Positions 37,464-46,769 of a stretch of 64,000 nucleotides of DNA are shown here, one piece after another. Within the stretch, counting starts at the first letter, position 1, and each line of letters begins with the position of its first letter. Made by a program: the position numbers and the translations under genes. The notes below the pieces were generated by a model. It made no database searches. It was not told where the DNA came from and saw nothing but the letters and a program-made list of their open reading frames with translations. The DNA comes from Thalassomonas sp. M1454. GTDB taxonomy: Bacteria; Pseudomonadota; Gammaproteobacteria; Enterobacterales; Alteromonadaceae. Location: positions 372,001-436,000 of the forward strand of contig NZ_VKDD01000002.1 of the NCBI RefSeq assembly GCF_007097525.1. Reading direction: 5' to 3'.

Positions 37464-38147
37464 ATGAACTCACTTAATCCAGCAAGACAAGCACCAGTAA
37501 CAACTGCTGATAAGATATTTGAAACCATGCAACATGAAATTGTTGAAGGCGAGATATTAGCCGGCAGCAAGATAAGTGAGCCAGAGCTTGCCAAAAAGTA
37601 TCAAGTGAGTCGTTCAACTCTTCGAGAAGCATTAAATCGTTTAGAGAAATGCCACCTTATTGAACGCAAAGCTAATGTTGGCTCTCGTGTTGTCGAGTGT
37701 ACAGTAACCGGTTTACTTGAAATTTATATTGTACGCGAAGCTTTAGAAGGCATGGCTTGTCGTTTAGCGGCAACGGCAATGGCTGATGATGAAATTGCCG
37801 AATTACAATCAATTCTTGCTGACCACGGTCAAGACAAAAAACTCCAAGACGGTGTTGCATATTACCAAGAAGAAGGTGACTTAGATTTTCATTATCGAGT
37901 TATCCAAGGTAGTAACAACCAACAACTTATAAATATTCTTTGTGGTGAACTTTATCACTTGGTGCGCATGTATCGATGCCAATTTGGCATGAACAGTCCA
38001 CGCGCAACTCGTGCTTATGATGAACACAAAGCGATCTTACATGCGATTGCTGACCGCGATGGTGAATTAGCAGAAATGCTGATGCGCCGACATATAGCAG
38101 CATCTCGTAAAAATATAGAAAGAAAATTAGAACAGGAAAAACTATAA
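37464..38147 (+). CDS. GntR-family regulator of propionate catabolism (FCD type)
   Basis: 227 residues. The N-terminal winged helix (residues about 15-80, with LAKKYQVSRSTLREALNRLE) is followed by an FCD effector domain with the metal-ligand pattern LDFHYRVI ... HKAILHAI. The family represses or activates metabolic operons in response to small acids. It is the first gene of the operon; its stop touches the prpB ATG, so it probably controls its own transcription through the ATTGTCGACAAT sites and senses a methylcitrate-cycle intermediate (inference). Often called PrpR in Shewanella, a different family from the E. coli PrpR. Confidence 0.88.
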   Translation: MNSLNPARQAPVTTADKIFETMQHEIVEGEILAGSKISEPELAKKYQVSRSTLREALNRLEKCHLIERKANVGSRVVECTVTGLLEIYIVREALEGMACRLAATAMADDEIAELQSILADHGQDKKLQDGVAYYQEEGDLDFHYRVIQGSNNQQLINILCGELYHLVRMYRCQFGMNSPRATRAYDEHKAILHAIADRDGELAEMLMRRHIAASRKNIERKLEQEKL

Positions 38148-39038
38148 ATGACTACTCAACTATCACCAGGTGCTAAATTTCGTTTAGCTCTTCAAAATAA
38201 CAAGCCGCTACAGGTTGTTGGTACTATCAATGCTTATGCTGCAATGATGGCCGAGCAAATTGGTCATCAAGCTATCTACCTTTCAGGTGGTGGTGTGGCT
38301 AATGCTTCTTACGGTTTACCTGATTTAGGTATGACATCACTTAATGATGTTATCGCCGATGTACAACGTATTACAGCAGCAAGCAGTTTACCTTTATTAG
38401 TTGATATTGATACCGGTTGGGGTGGTGCATTTAACATTGCTAAAACGATTCGTGATATGGAAAAAGCTGGCGCAGCTGCTGTTCATATTGAAGACCAAGT
38501 AGCGCAAAAGCGTTGTGGTCACCGTCCGAATAAAGAAATCGTTTCAACAGAAGAAATGGTCGATCGTATTAAAGCCGCAGTAGATGCTCGTACTGATAAA
38601 GACTTCTTTATTATGGCTCGTACCGATGCATTTGCTCAAGAAGGTTTAGAAGCAGCGCTAGAACGTGCAAAAGCATATGTTGCCGCAGGTGCTGATGGTA
38701 TTTTTGCTGAAGCGGTTAAAACAGAAGAACACTACCGTGCATTTACCGAAGCTCTTGACGTACCTGTTTTAGCAAACATCACTGAGTTTGGCCAAACTGA
38801 ACTTTGGAATAAGAAAGAATTAGGTGAGTGGGGCTGCGCTATGGTGCTTTACCCATTATCAGCATTTCGCGCAATGAACAAAGCCGCTGAATCTGTATAC
38901 CGCACATTACTTAACGATGGCGACCAAAAGGCTGAAATCGACAATATGCAAACTCGCATGGATCTTTACGATTACCTTGGTTACCACGAGTACGAGCAAA
39001 AGCTAGATGCGCTTTTCTCTGAAGGTAAAAATAAATAA
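38148..39038 (+). CDS. prpB: 2-methylisocitrate lyase
   Basis: 296 residues (E. coli PrpB 296). The active-site loop is KRCGH with Cys123, and DIDTGWGG and [13 protein letters not shown] are family signatures. It splits 2-methylisocitrate into pyruvate and succinate, the last step of the methylcitrate cycle. ATG at 38148 directly follows the regulator's stop. Confidence 0.97.
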   Translation: MTTQLSPGAKFRLALQNNKPLQVVGTINAYAAMMAEQIGHQAIYLSGGGVANASYGLPDLGMTSLNDVIADVQRITAASSLPLLVDIDTGWGGAFNIAKTIRDMEKAGAAAVHIEDQVAQKRCGHRPNKEIVSTEEMVDRIKAAVDARTDKDFFIMARTDAFAQEGLEAALERAKAYVAAGADGIFAEAVKTEEHYRAFTEALDVPVLANITEFGQTELWNKKELGEWGCAMVLYPLSAFRAMNKAAESVYRTLLNDGDQKAEIDNMQTRMDLYDYLGYHEYEQKLDALFSEGKNK

Positions 39039-39089
39039 AACTTTTTTAAATTACTAAATAAAAATTATATAGATTATTAGGAAGAAATT

Positions 39090-40214
39090 ATGACTGAGAA
39101 AAAAATTGGCGGTGCAGGCTTACGTGGTCAAAGTGCAGGTGAAACAAAATTATGTACGGTTGGGCAATCAGGCTCTGGTTTAACGTATTGTGGTTACGAT
39201 GTTGCAGACTTAGCAGCTAACTCAACGTTTGAAGAAGTTGCATACCTTTTATTTAATGGTGAATTACCAAACCAAGCTGAGCTTGATGCGTACAAAGCTG
39301 AAATTAAAGCGATGCGTGATTTACCACAAGCACTTAAAGAAGTGCTAGAGCGTATCCCTGCAGATGCTCACCCAATGGATGTTATGCGCACCGGTGCATC
39401 TTTCTTAGGTAACTTAGAGCCAGAGAATGATTTCTCTGAGCAACGTGTTGCGGCTAACCGTTTACTTGCAGCATTCCCTGCAATTATGACTTACTGGTAC
39501 CGTTACAGCCATGAAGGCGTAAAAATTGATTGTGTAACCGACGAAGACTCACTAGGTGGTCATTTCCTTCGCTTATTAACGGGTAAGGAAGCATCAGAGC
39601 AACACAAACGTGTTATGGATGTATCACTTATTCTTTACGCAGAGCATGAGTTCAATGCATCTACCTTTACTGCTCGTGTTTGTGCATCAACTTTATCTGA
39701 TATGTATTCTTGTATTACTGGTGCAATTGGTACTTTACGTGGTCCATTACATGGTGGTGCCAATGAAGCTGCTATGGATATGATTGAAAAATTCACTTCG
39801 CCAGAAGATGCAAAAGAAAAAATGGCTGGTATGTTAGAGCGTAAAGAAAAAATCATGGGCTTTGGTCATGCGGTATACCGTACCTCAGATCCTCGTAACG
39901 TGGTAATTAAAGCTTGGTCTGAAAAATTAGCACAAGAAAATGGTGACACGTCACTTTACGACATCTCTGTAGCTTGTGAAGAGTTTATGTGGGATACCAA
40001 GAAGTTATTCTGTAATGCTGATTTCTTCCATGCGTCTACTTATAACTACATGGGCATTCCTACTAAATTGTTTACGCCTATTTTTGTTTGTTCGCGTTTA
40101 ACTGGTTGGGCTGCGCACGTTATGGAGCAACGCTCTAATAACCGTATTATTCGCCCAAGTGCCGACTACACAGGCGTAGAACCACGTACCGTCGGCCCAA
40201 TATCAGAAAGATAG
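39090..40214 (+). CDS. prpC: 2-methylcitrate synthase
   Basis: 374 residues, citrate synthase fold. The active-site histidines are in LHGGANEAAM and MGFGHAVYR, and the aspartate is in NADFFHAS. It condenses propionyl-CoA with oxaloacetate. The context between prpB and acnD separates it from gltA. ATG at 39090 follows AGGAAGAAATT. A long hairpin lies in the 195-base gap to acnD. Confidence 0.95.
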   Translation: MTEKKIGGAGLRGQSAGETKLCTVGQSGSGLTYCGYDVADLAANSTFEEVAYLLFNGELPNQAELDAYKAEIKAMRDLPQALKEVLERIPADAHPMDVMRTGASFLGNLEPENDFSEQRVAANRLLAAFPAIMTYWYRYSHEGVKIDCVTDEDSLGGHFLRLLTGKEASEQHKRVMDVSLILYAEHEFNASTFTARVCASTLSDMYSCITGAIGTLRGPLHGGANEAAMDMIEKFTSPEDAKEKMAGMLERKEKIMGFGHAVYRTSDPRNVVIKAWSEKLAQENGDTSLYDISVACEEFMWDTKKLFCNADFFHASTYNYMGIPTKLFTPIFVCSRLTGWAAHVMEQRSNNRIIRPSADYTGVEPRTVGPISER

Positions 40215-40235
40215 GTTAGTTGATATGGCTTGTTC

Positions 40236-40312
40236 TTTGGCTCTATTTCTGCGCTTAAAAATGATTACATATGCTTATATGCGCACATTTTTAATCTTGA
40301 AATAGAACCAAA
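40236..40312 (+). other. Long nested hairpin between prpC and acnD
   Basis: Outer arms TTTGGCTCTATTTC (40236-40249) and GAAATAGAACCAAA (40299-40312) differ at one pair; inner arms TTAAAAATG (40256-40264) and CATTTTTAA (40286-40294) are exact. There is no T-run. It may protect the prpBC end or set the ratio of upstream and downstream products. Confidence 0.65.
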
Positions 40313-40409
40313 TTACGGCGCCTATTAGTACTGAATTAAATACACTATAAATGAATTGGTTAAAGACTAATTAGCTGATTCTTTTGAACATTATTCTTTG
40401 GATAACGTT

Positions 40410-43013
40410 ATGAACTATGAATACCGCAAACCTTTGCCGGGACAAAATATAGATTTTTTTGATACGCGTGCTGCTATTGAAGATATCGAGCCTGGATCGT
40501 ATGCAAAGCTGCCTTACACATCACGTGTACTTGCTGAGCAACTTGTACGAAAATGTGCACCAAGCGACTTAACTGATTCGTTAAAACAAATCATTCATTC
40601 GAAACAAGATTTGGATTTTCCTTGGTATCCTGCTCGTGTTGTTTGTCATGATATTTTAGGACAAACGGCATTAGTTGACCTTGCCGGTCTTCGCGATGCT
40701 ATTGCTGATCAAGGTGGCGACCCTGCTAAAGTTAACCCGGTTGTACCAACGCAACTTATCGTTGATCACTCTCTTGCAGTAGAAGCGCCAGGTTTTGACT
40801 CACAAGCGTTCGAGAAAAACCGTGAGATTGAAGACCGTCGTAACGAGCACCGTTTTCACTTTATCGAATGGACCAAAACAGCATTTAAAAACGTTGATGT
40901 AATTCCTGCTGGTAACGGCATCATGCACCAAATTAACTTAGAGAAAATGTCTCCAGTTATTCAGGCGCGTGACGGTGTTGCGTACCCTGATACTTGTGTT
41001 GGTACCGACTCACACACGCCACACGTTGATGCTTTAGGTGTTATCGCTATCGGTGTTGGAGGCTTAGAAGCTGAAACGGTAATGTTAGGCCGTCCTTCTA
41101 TGATGCGCTTGCCAGATATTATTGGTGTAAAACTTGTGGGCAAACGTAAGCCAGGTATAACAGCAACCGATATGGTTCTTGCTATTACTGAATTTTTACG
41201 TAATGAAAAAGTTGTATCAAGCTACTTAGAGTTCTTCGGTGAAGGCACCAAAGACTTAACTATTGGCGATCGCGCAACTATCTCAAATATGACACCAGAG
41301 TACGGTGCATCTGCAGGTATGTTCTATATTGATCAACAAACCATCGATTATTTAAAACTTACTGGTCGTGAACCAGAGCAAGTTGAGCTGGTTGAAACTT
41401 ACGCAAAACACACTGGACTTTGGGCTGACGATTTAGAACAAGCTCAATACCCGCGTGTACTTGAGTTTGATTTATCAACGGTAACACGCAATTTAGCAGG
41501 TCCATCAAACCCTCATCGCCGCTTACCAACATCTGATTTAGCATCGAAACAAATTGCCAAAGATTTAGACGCATGTAAGGCGCAAGAAGCTAATGGTGAA
41601 ATGCCTGATGGCGCGGTAATTATCGCAGCTATTACTTCATGTACAAATACCTCTAACCCTCGTAACGTTGTCGCTGCTGGCTTAATTGCTAAACGCGCGA
41701 ATGAACTTGGCTTAGTACGTAAACCTTGGGTTAAGTCTTCATTTGCCCCAGGTTCAAAGGTGGCAAAACTTTATCTTGAAGAGTCTGGTTTATTACCTGA
41801 AATGGAAAAGCTAGGTTTTGGTATTGTTGGCTACGCATGTACAACATGTAACGGCATGTCGGGCGCATTAGACCCGAAAATTCAACAAGAAATTATTGAC
41901 CGTGATTTATACTCTACCGCGGTTTTATCGGGTAACCGTAACTTTGATGGTCGTATTCATCCGCATGCTAAACAAGCATTCTTAGCGTCGCCACCATTAG
42001 TGGTAGCTTATGCACTTGCTGGTACTATCCGCTTTGATATTGAAAAAGATGTATTAGGACAAGACCAAAGCGGTAATGATATTACCTTAAAAGATATCTG
42101 GCCAAGTGATGCAGAGATCGATGCCATTGTTGAATCTAGCGTTAAGCCAGAGCAATTTAAGAAAATATACACACCAATGTTCGATTTAGGTGCGTTTGAG
42201 CCAGCAGAAAGCCCGCTTTATGCTTGGGATGAAACCAGTACTTATATTCGTCGACCTCCTTATTGGGAAGGTGCATTAGCAGGCGAGCGCACCATGAAAG
42301 GTATGCGCCCATTAGCGGTACTTGGTGATAACATCACCACTGATCATTTATCACCTTCAAATGCGATTCAATTAAACAGTGCTGCAGGTGCTTACCTTGA
42401 TAAAATGGGGTTACCTGAAGCTGACTTTAACTCATACGCAACGCACCGCGGCGACCACTTAACGGCGCAACGTGCAACGTTTGCTAACCCTAAGTTATTT
42501 AACGAAATGTGTAGAGACGAAAACGGTGAAGTTAAACAAGGCTCACTTGCTCGTATTGAACCAGAAGGTGTTGAGTCGCGTATGTGGGAAGCGATTGAAA
42601 CTTATATGGATCGCAAACAACCACTGATCATCATCGCAGGTGCTGATTACGGTCAAGGTTCATCACGTGACTGGGCCGCTAAAGGTGTTCGTTTAGCCGG
42701 TGTTGAAGTGATTGTATCTGAAGGTTTTGAGCGTATTCACCGTACAAACTTAGTTGGTATGGGTGTATTACCATTAGAGTTTGTTAATGGCGAAACTCGC
42801 CATACTTACAACATTGATGGCAGTGAAACTTACGATGTGGTTGGCACAACTGCTCCTGGCGCGGCAATGACGGTAGTGATGACTCGCAAAAATGGCGAAG
42901 TAGTGGAAATTCCAGTGAAGTGTCGCTTAGATACCGCTGAAGAAGTTTCTGTTTACGGCGCTGGTGGGGTACTACAAAAGTTTGCCCAAGACTTCTTGGA
43001 GTCTAATGCCTAA
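40410..43013 (+). CDS. acnD: Fe/S-dependent 2-methylisocitrate dehydratase AcnD
   Basis: 867 residues, aconitase superfamily. The 4Fe-4S cysteines are in TSCTNTSNPRN and CTTCNG, and the swivel domain has GADYGQGSSRDWAAKG. With PrpF it dehydrates 2-methylcitrate, replacing PrpD, which is absent here. ATG at 40410 with GGA seven bases upstream is preferred to a TTG at 40398. A 187-base gap with a hairpin precedes prpF. Confidence 0.96.
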   Translation: MNYEYRKPLPGQNIDFFDTRAAIEDIEPGSYAKLPYTSRVLAEQLVRKCAPSDLTDSLKQIIHSKQDLDFPWYPARVVCHDILGQTALVDLAGLRDAIADQGGDPAKVNPVVPTQLIVDHSLAVEAPGFDSQAFEKNREIEDRRNEHRFHFIEWTKTAFKNVDVIPAGNGIMHQINLEKMSPVIQARDGVAYPDTCVGTDSHTPHVDALGVIAIGVGGLEAETVMLGRPSMMRLPDIIGVKLVGKRKPGITATDMVLAITEFLRNEKVVSSYLEFFGEGTKDLTIGDRATISNMTPEYGASAGMFYIDQQTIDYLKLTGREPEQVELVETYAKHTGLWADDLEQAQYPRVLEFDLSTVTRNLAGPSNPHRRLPTSDLASKQIAKDLDACKAQEANGEMPDGAVIIAAITSCTNTSNPRNVVAAGLIAKRANELGLVRKPWVKSSFAPGSKVAKLYLEESGLLPEMEKLGFGIVGYACTTCNGMSGALDPKIQQEIIDRDLYSTAVLSGNRNFDGRIHPHAKQAFLASPPLVVAYALAGTIRFDIEKDVLGQDQSGNDITLKDIWPSDAEIDAIVESSVKPEQFKKIYTPMFDLGAFEPAESPLYAWDETSTYIRRPPYWEGALAGERTMKGMRPLAVLGDNITTDHLSPSNAIQLNSAAGAYLDKMGLPEADFNSYATHRGDHLTAQRATFANPKLFNEMCRDENGEVKQGSLARIEPEGVESRMWEAIETYMDRKQPLIIIAGADYGQGSSRDWAAKGVRLAGVEVIVSEGFERIHRTNLVGMGVLPLEFVNGETRHTYNIDGSETYDVVGTTAPGAAMTVVMTRKNGEVVEIPVKCRLDTAEEVSVYGAGGVLQKFAQDFLESNA

Positions 43014-43043
43014 ACGTTTATTTTTAATGATAGCTGCGTTGAA

Positions 43044-43074
43044 CGTGCTCATGTGTAAGTACACATTGCGCACG
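43044..43074 (+). other. Imperfect hairpin between acnD and prpF
   Basis: CGTGCTCATGTGT (43044-43056) pairs imperfectly with ACACATTGCGCACG (43061-43074). No T-run follows. Possibly a dispersed repeat or a processing site. Confidence 0.4.
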
Positions 43075-43200
43075 ACCGCCTTGCTCTCAATTAAAACTAA
43101 TTCGTTTACTCATCAAACTCGAGTTTAATTATTAGCAGTAAATAGCGTCTATTTACTGCTTTTTAAATTCTGTTTTAATAAATAAAAATAGGAGAGAGCA

Positions 43201-44379
43201 ATGGCTCACGTTCCTCAAGTAAAGATCCCTGCGACTTACATTCGTGGTGGTACATCTAAAGGTGTATTTTTTAACTTAACCGACTTACCAGAGCGTTGTC
43301 AGGTACCGGGTGAAGCACGTGACAATATGCTGTTGCGCGTTATTGGTTCACCCGATCCATACGGTAAGCAAACCGATGGTATGGGCGGGGCAACATCAAG
43401 TACCTCTAAAACGGTTATTTTAGCTAAATCAGAGCAAGCTGATCACGACGTTGATTACTTATTTGGTCAAGTTGCCATTGATAAAGCCTTTGTTGATTGG
43501 TCTGGTAACTGCGGTAATTTAACTGCGGCGGTTGGGTCATTCGCTATTATGTCAGGGTTAGTTGATCCTGCGCGAGTACCTGAAAATGGTGTTTGTACCG
43601 TGCGAATTTGGCAAAAGAATATTTCGAAAACCATCATTGCACAAGTGCCAATGACAAACGGTGAAGTGCAAGAAACAGGTAGCTTTGAACTTGACGGTGT
43701 TACTTTCCCTGCGGCAGAAGTACCGGTAGAATTTATTGCTCCGGTAGACCCAAGTGAGGCAATGTTTCCAACCGGAAATGTGGTTGATGAATTAGAAGTT
43801 CCTGGAATTGGTACGTTTAAGGCAAGTATGATCACAGCAGGTATTCCGACTATTTTCTTAAATGCGGAAGATATTGGTTACACCGGCACCGAATTACAAG
43901 AAGCCATTAATGGTGATGATGCAGCGCTCACTCGATTTGAAACCATTCGCGCTCATGGCGCAATAAAAATGGGTCTTATTAACGATGTCAGCGAAGCCGC
44001 AGCACGTCAACACACACCAAAAGTAGCTTTTGTTACGGGTGCTAAAGACTATACTACTTCAAGTGGTAAAGACGTTGCAGCTAACGATATAGACCTTCAT
44101 GTTCGTGCATTATCTATGGGTAAACTGCATCATGCAATGATGGGCACCGCTGCTGTCGCTATCGGCACTGCCGCGGCTATTCCAGGTACCTTAGTTAATT
44201 TAGCCGCAGGCGGCGGAGAGCGTAATTCAGTTGTTTTTGGTCATCCATCTGGCACACTTAAAGTTGGCGCAGAAGCTGAAGAAGTTAACGGTAATTGGAC
44301 GGTAAAAAAGGCAATTATGAGCCGCAGCGCCCGCGTTCTTATGGAAGGTTGGGTTCGTATCCCTGGTGATTGTTTCTAA
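43201..44379 (+). CDS. prpF: 2-methylaconitate cis-trans isomerase PrpF
   Basis: 392 residues (about 397 in Shewanella), diaminopimelate-epimerase fold. N-terminal PATYIRGGTSKGVFF and SGNCGNLTAAVG, with the catalytic-region Cys, are family marks. It converts the trans-2-methylaconitate formed by AcnD to the cis isomer, so the pair replaces PrpD. ATG at 43201 follows TAGGAGAGAGCA. Last gene of the operon, with a strong terminator. No prpE is present. Confidence 0.96.
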   Translation: MAHVPQVKIPATYIRGGTSKGVFFNLTDLPERCQVPGEARDNMLLRVIGSPDPYGKQTDGMGGATSSTSKTVILAKSEQADHDVDYLFGQVAIDKAFVDWSGNCGNLTAAVGSFAIMSGLVDPARVPENGVCTVRIWQKNISKTIIAQVPMTNGEVQETGSFELDGVTFPAAEVPVEFIAPVDPSEAMFPTGNVVDELEVPGIGTFKASMITAGIPTIFLNAEDIGYTGTELQEAINGDDAALTRFETIRAHGAIKMGLINDVSEAAARQHTPKVAFVTGAKDYTTSSGKDVAANDIDLHVRALSMGKLHHAMMGTAAVAIGTAAAIPGTLVNLAAGGGERNSVVFGHPSGTLKVGAEAEEVNGNWTVKKAIMSRSARVLMEGWVRIPGDCF

Positions 44380-44400
44380 GCAGTTACTTTTTCTACTTCT

Positions 44401-44427
44401 AAAGCCATGCTCAGCATGGCTTTTTTA
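44401..44427 (+). terminator. prpF rho-independent terminator
   Basis: Stem AAAGCCATGCT (44401-44411) / AGCATGGCTTT (44413-44423) around one base, then Ts. Confidence 0.92.
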
Positions 44428-44485
44428 TTTTAATTTTATCTACACAAATTAATGCGTAACTATTTGATTGGGTTATACTAAAATT

Positions 44486-44547
44486 ATAATTTTACATTGA
44501 TGTTGTTTAGATGAAGATAATTTTACATTGATGTTGTTTAGATGAAG
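44486..44547 (+). repeat. 31-bp tandem duplication including a start codon
   Basis: Two identical 31-base units (44486-44516, 44517-44547; beginning ATAATTTTACATTG, ending TTTAGATGAAG). The unit begins one base into a TATAAT -10 box (44485-44490) and ends after ATGAAG. The first copy gives a six-codon frame (ATG 44511, stop 44529-44531) in front of the real start at 44542. Confidence 0.97.
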
Positions 44548-45135
44548 ATAATTTTTACTTTGATTTTGGCATTACTGCCTGTAACTAGTTATGCTGCCAA
44601 CCTATTAATACCTGCCGAATTTAGTGTGCTAAGAGTTAATGGTGAAGAATTTTCTTCTTCATTTATCCAAACCGATACCAAGCTTGAGCTTAACACTGGC
44701 CAAAATGTCGTTGTACTTAAATATGCTGAGATCTTTGAAGATGATTTTGATGATTCTCATCAAACCATTAAATCAGAGGCTTTTATCTTATTGTTTTCTG
44801 TTGCTAACCAACAAGATTTAAAATTTTCTTATACTAAACCCAAAGATAAAGAACAGGCGAAAGCATTTAGCAAAAAGCCTATTGTCAACATACACACGAA
44901 AAGTGGCAGTAAACTAGCCCTAATTAATCAGTCATTATCAACTTATAATGATCAGGTAATGCAAGAAACCATTTCACGCAGACAAGAAGTGGTGAAGCAA
45001 AGCTTAGAAGTGGATGATCAAACAACATTTACTAAAACCGGTCCAGATAATCTAGCTATGTTAAAGTATTGGTGGGCGCAGGCTTCAGATAGCGAGAAAA
45101 AAGAGTTTTTAAAGCAGCTGAAACTTTCCCAATAG
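44542..45135 (+). CDS. Exported DUF2057/YccT-family protein
   Basis: 197 residues. A signal peptide (MKIIFTLILALLPVTSYA) precedes a mature domain with LLIPAEFSVLRVNGEEF and an SGSKLALINQSL segment, matching the UPF0319 (YccT) family, whose E. coli member is a periplasmic inhibitor of curli formation. Function here is unknown. ATG at 44542 is the second copy of a duplicated start region. There is no curli gene in the window. Confidence 0.8.
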   Translation: MKIIFTLILALLPVTSYAANLLIPAEFSVLRVNGEEFSSSFIQTDTKLELNTGQNVVVLKYAEIFEDDFDDSHQTIKSEAFILLFSVANQQDLKFSYTKPKDKEQAKAFSKKPIVNIHTKSGSKLALINQSLSTYNDQVMQETISRRQEVVKQSLEVDDQTTFTKTGPDNLAMLKYWWAQASDSEKKEFLKQLKLSQ

Positions 45136-45323
45136 TCGCAACAATTTTAAACGCTTTAAGCTCGCTTTTTGTGGCAAAATAGCAAGACTCGATCAGTTAA
45201 TAATCAAATTAAGTTATTATTTAACTAATTTTAAGCAATTATTTTTTAAATATGTTGAGTAATGCTTTAATTAACCTGCGTTACAAGGTATGTTATGCGC
45301 TTTTTAATAGCATGATCAATTTA

Positions 45324-45788
45324 ATGAATAAAAACGAATTTTATCAAAGCCTTTTAGGGCAAGTAAAAGCGATAATTAGTGATGAATCTGATGTTATTGC
45401 TAATATGGCAAATATCAGTGCTATCTTGTTTAATGCATATGATGATGTTAATTGGGCGGGATTTTATCGCATGCTTGATGGCGAACTTGTTTTAGGGCCG
45501 TTTCAAGGACAAGTTGCTTGTATTCGTATACCTGTTGGACGTGGTGTTTGTGGTACAGCTGTTAGTACCAGGCAAACGCAATTAGTTGCCGATGTGCATC
45601 AATTTACAGGTCATATTGCCTGTGATGCATTGAGTAACTCTGAAATTGTAATACCAGTATTTGCTGATAATGAAGTGATTGCGGTGCTTGATATTGATAG
45701 CGTTACCTATAATCGTTTCGATGATGAAGACAAGAAAGGCTTAGAAGCTATTGTTGAGGTTTTACAACAGCAAATAAACAACAAATAA
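45324..45788 (+). CDS. msrC: Free methionine-(R)-sulfoxide reductase, GAF domain
   Basis: 154 residues from the ATG at 45324 (MNKNEFYQSLLG aligns with E. coli MNKTEFYADLN); in-frame ATGs at 45252 and 45312 would add 24 or 4 atypical residues. The GAF domain has the three functional cysteines in QVACIRIPVGRGVCGTAV and GHIACDALSNSEIV. It reduces free, not protein-bound, methionine R-sulfoxide. In E. coli (yebR) it also precedes proQ and prc. Confidence 0.93.
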   Translation: MNKNEFYQSLLGQVKAIISDESDVIANMANISAILFNAYDDVNWAGFYRMLDGELVLGPFQGQVACIRIPVGRGVCGTAVSTRQTQLVADVHQFTGHIACDALSNSEIVIPVFADNEVIAVLDIDSVTYNRFDDEDKKGLEAIVEVLQQQINNK

Positions 45789-45803
45789 GTAAGAGCATAA
45801 ATA

Positions 45804-46091
45804 ATGAAAGAGTTTGTTATAATACATGACTTTATAGTCTCTGAAGAAGTTGTTGGCGATTGGGAAGGCGCAGAAGAGACCGTCGCAGAAAATTTAAATG
45901 AATTTTATCATACCATCTATCAATTAGCTGAAGATGATATTGACTCAGAAGAGTTAACAATTTTGTTAAACTTAGTCTGGGACCACTGGATAGGTAATGA
46001 CCACCTAGCCGAAATAGAACATGATGAGATATACGATTGGAGCCGACACCTGTTGGAAAACCGTGATCAATATCTTGAACAAGACAATTAA
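45804..46091 (+). CDS. Small acidic protein of unknown function
   Basis: 95 residues, very acidic, with no signal peptide, membrane segment or recognised motif; aromatic pairs such as WDHWIGND and DEIYDWSRHLLENRD suggest a helical fold. ATG at 45804 lies 15 bases after msrC, with AAGAG upstream, and proQ starts 18 bases after it, so it is part of the msrC-proQ-prc unit. It has no E. coli counterpart at this place. Close spacing and good codon use support a real gene. Confidence 0.75.
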   Translation: MKEFVIIHDFIVSEEVVGDWEGAEETVAENLNEFYHTIYQLAEDDIDSEELTILLNLVWDHWIGNDHLAEIEHDEIYDWSRHLLENRDQYLEQDN

Positions 46092-46109
46092 TTAATTAAA
46101 GTAAATATT

Positions 46110-46751
46110 ATGGAAACTGAAACTAAACGTATCACCAGTAAAGAAGTTATCGCTCACTTGGTCGAGAAATTCCCAGCCTGTTTTACCCTAGAAGGTGCTG
46201 TAAAACCTTTAAAAATAGGTATTTTTCAAGAGTTAGCTGAAGCTTTAGCTGAAGACGAAAAAGTGAGTAAAACTCAATTGCGTCAAGCGTTGCGTCACTA
46301 TACGTCAAGCTGGAGATACTTAAAATCAATCAAAGCTGGTAGCCATCGCATTAACTTAGCTGGTGAAGATGCAGAATTGATTGACGAAGAGCAAGCGAAC
46401 TTTGCAGCGAAAACGTTAAAAGAAAGCCAAGAAAAATTTGCTAACAAAAAAACGCAAGACAAAAAAGAAAATAAAGACTATAAAGGAACTAAAGCAGGTG
46501 AAAAGGGCTCTACTTTAACAAGTAAGCCAAAAGTTAAAGCCAAACCAGCTAAAGTTAAAAAAGCCCCAGCTAAAGTTAAATTAAACAAAGTAGAAGCTGG
46601 CAGCTTAACTGCAGGAATGCAGGTTATGGTACAAGTTGGTAATTCACCATTAGACGCTACTATCACGGAAGTAGCGGGTAAAGATGTTAGCGTTCAATTA
46701 GCTTCGGGTATGGTTGTTAAGACTCAAGCCGATAAAATCTTTACCAAATAA
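46110..46751 (+). CDS. proQ: RNA chaperone ProQ
   Basis: 213 residues (E. coli 232). N-terminal FinO domain (residues about 8-120; HLVEKFPACFTLEGAVKPLKIG in part, RQALRHYTSSWRYLKS), a Lys/Ala-rich linker, and a C-terminal Tudor-like domain (AGMQVMVQVGNSPLDATI). It binds structured sRNAs and mRNA 3' ends. ATG at 46110. It is followed by prc after 18 bases, as in E. coli. Confidence 0.96.
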   Translation: METETKRITSKEVIAHLVEKFPACFTLEGAVKPLKIGIFQELAEALAEDEKVSKTQLRQALRHYTSSWRYLKSIKAGSHRINLAGEDAELIDEEQANFAAKTLKESQEKFANKKTQDKKENKDYKGTKAGEKGSTLTSKPKVKAKPAKVKKAPAKVKLNKVEAGSLTAGMQVMVQVGNSPLDATITEVAGKDVSVQLASGMVVKTQADKIFTK

Positions 46752-46769
46752 ATAATTTGGAGTAGTTAT

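Noticed and set aside
44485-44490. TTGATT-TATAAT as a firm promoter for the YccT-like gene
   Set aside because: The spacer is 15 bases; the -10 is good but the pair is only suggestive, so it is mentioned only under the duplication.
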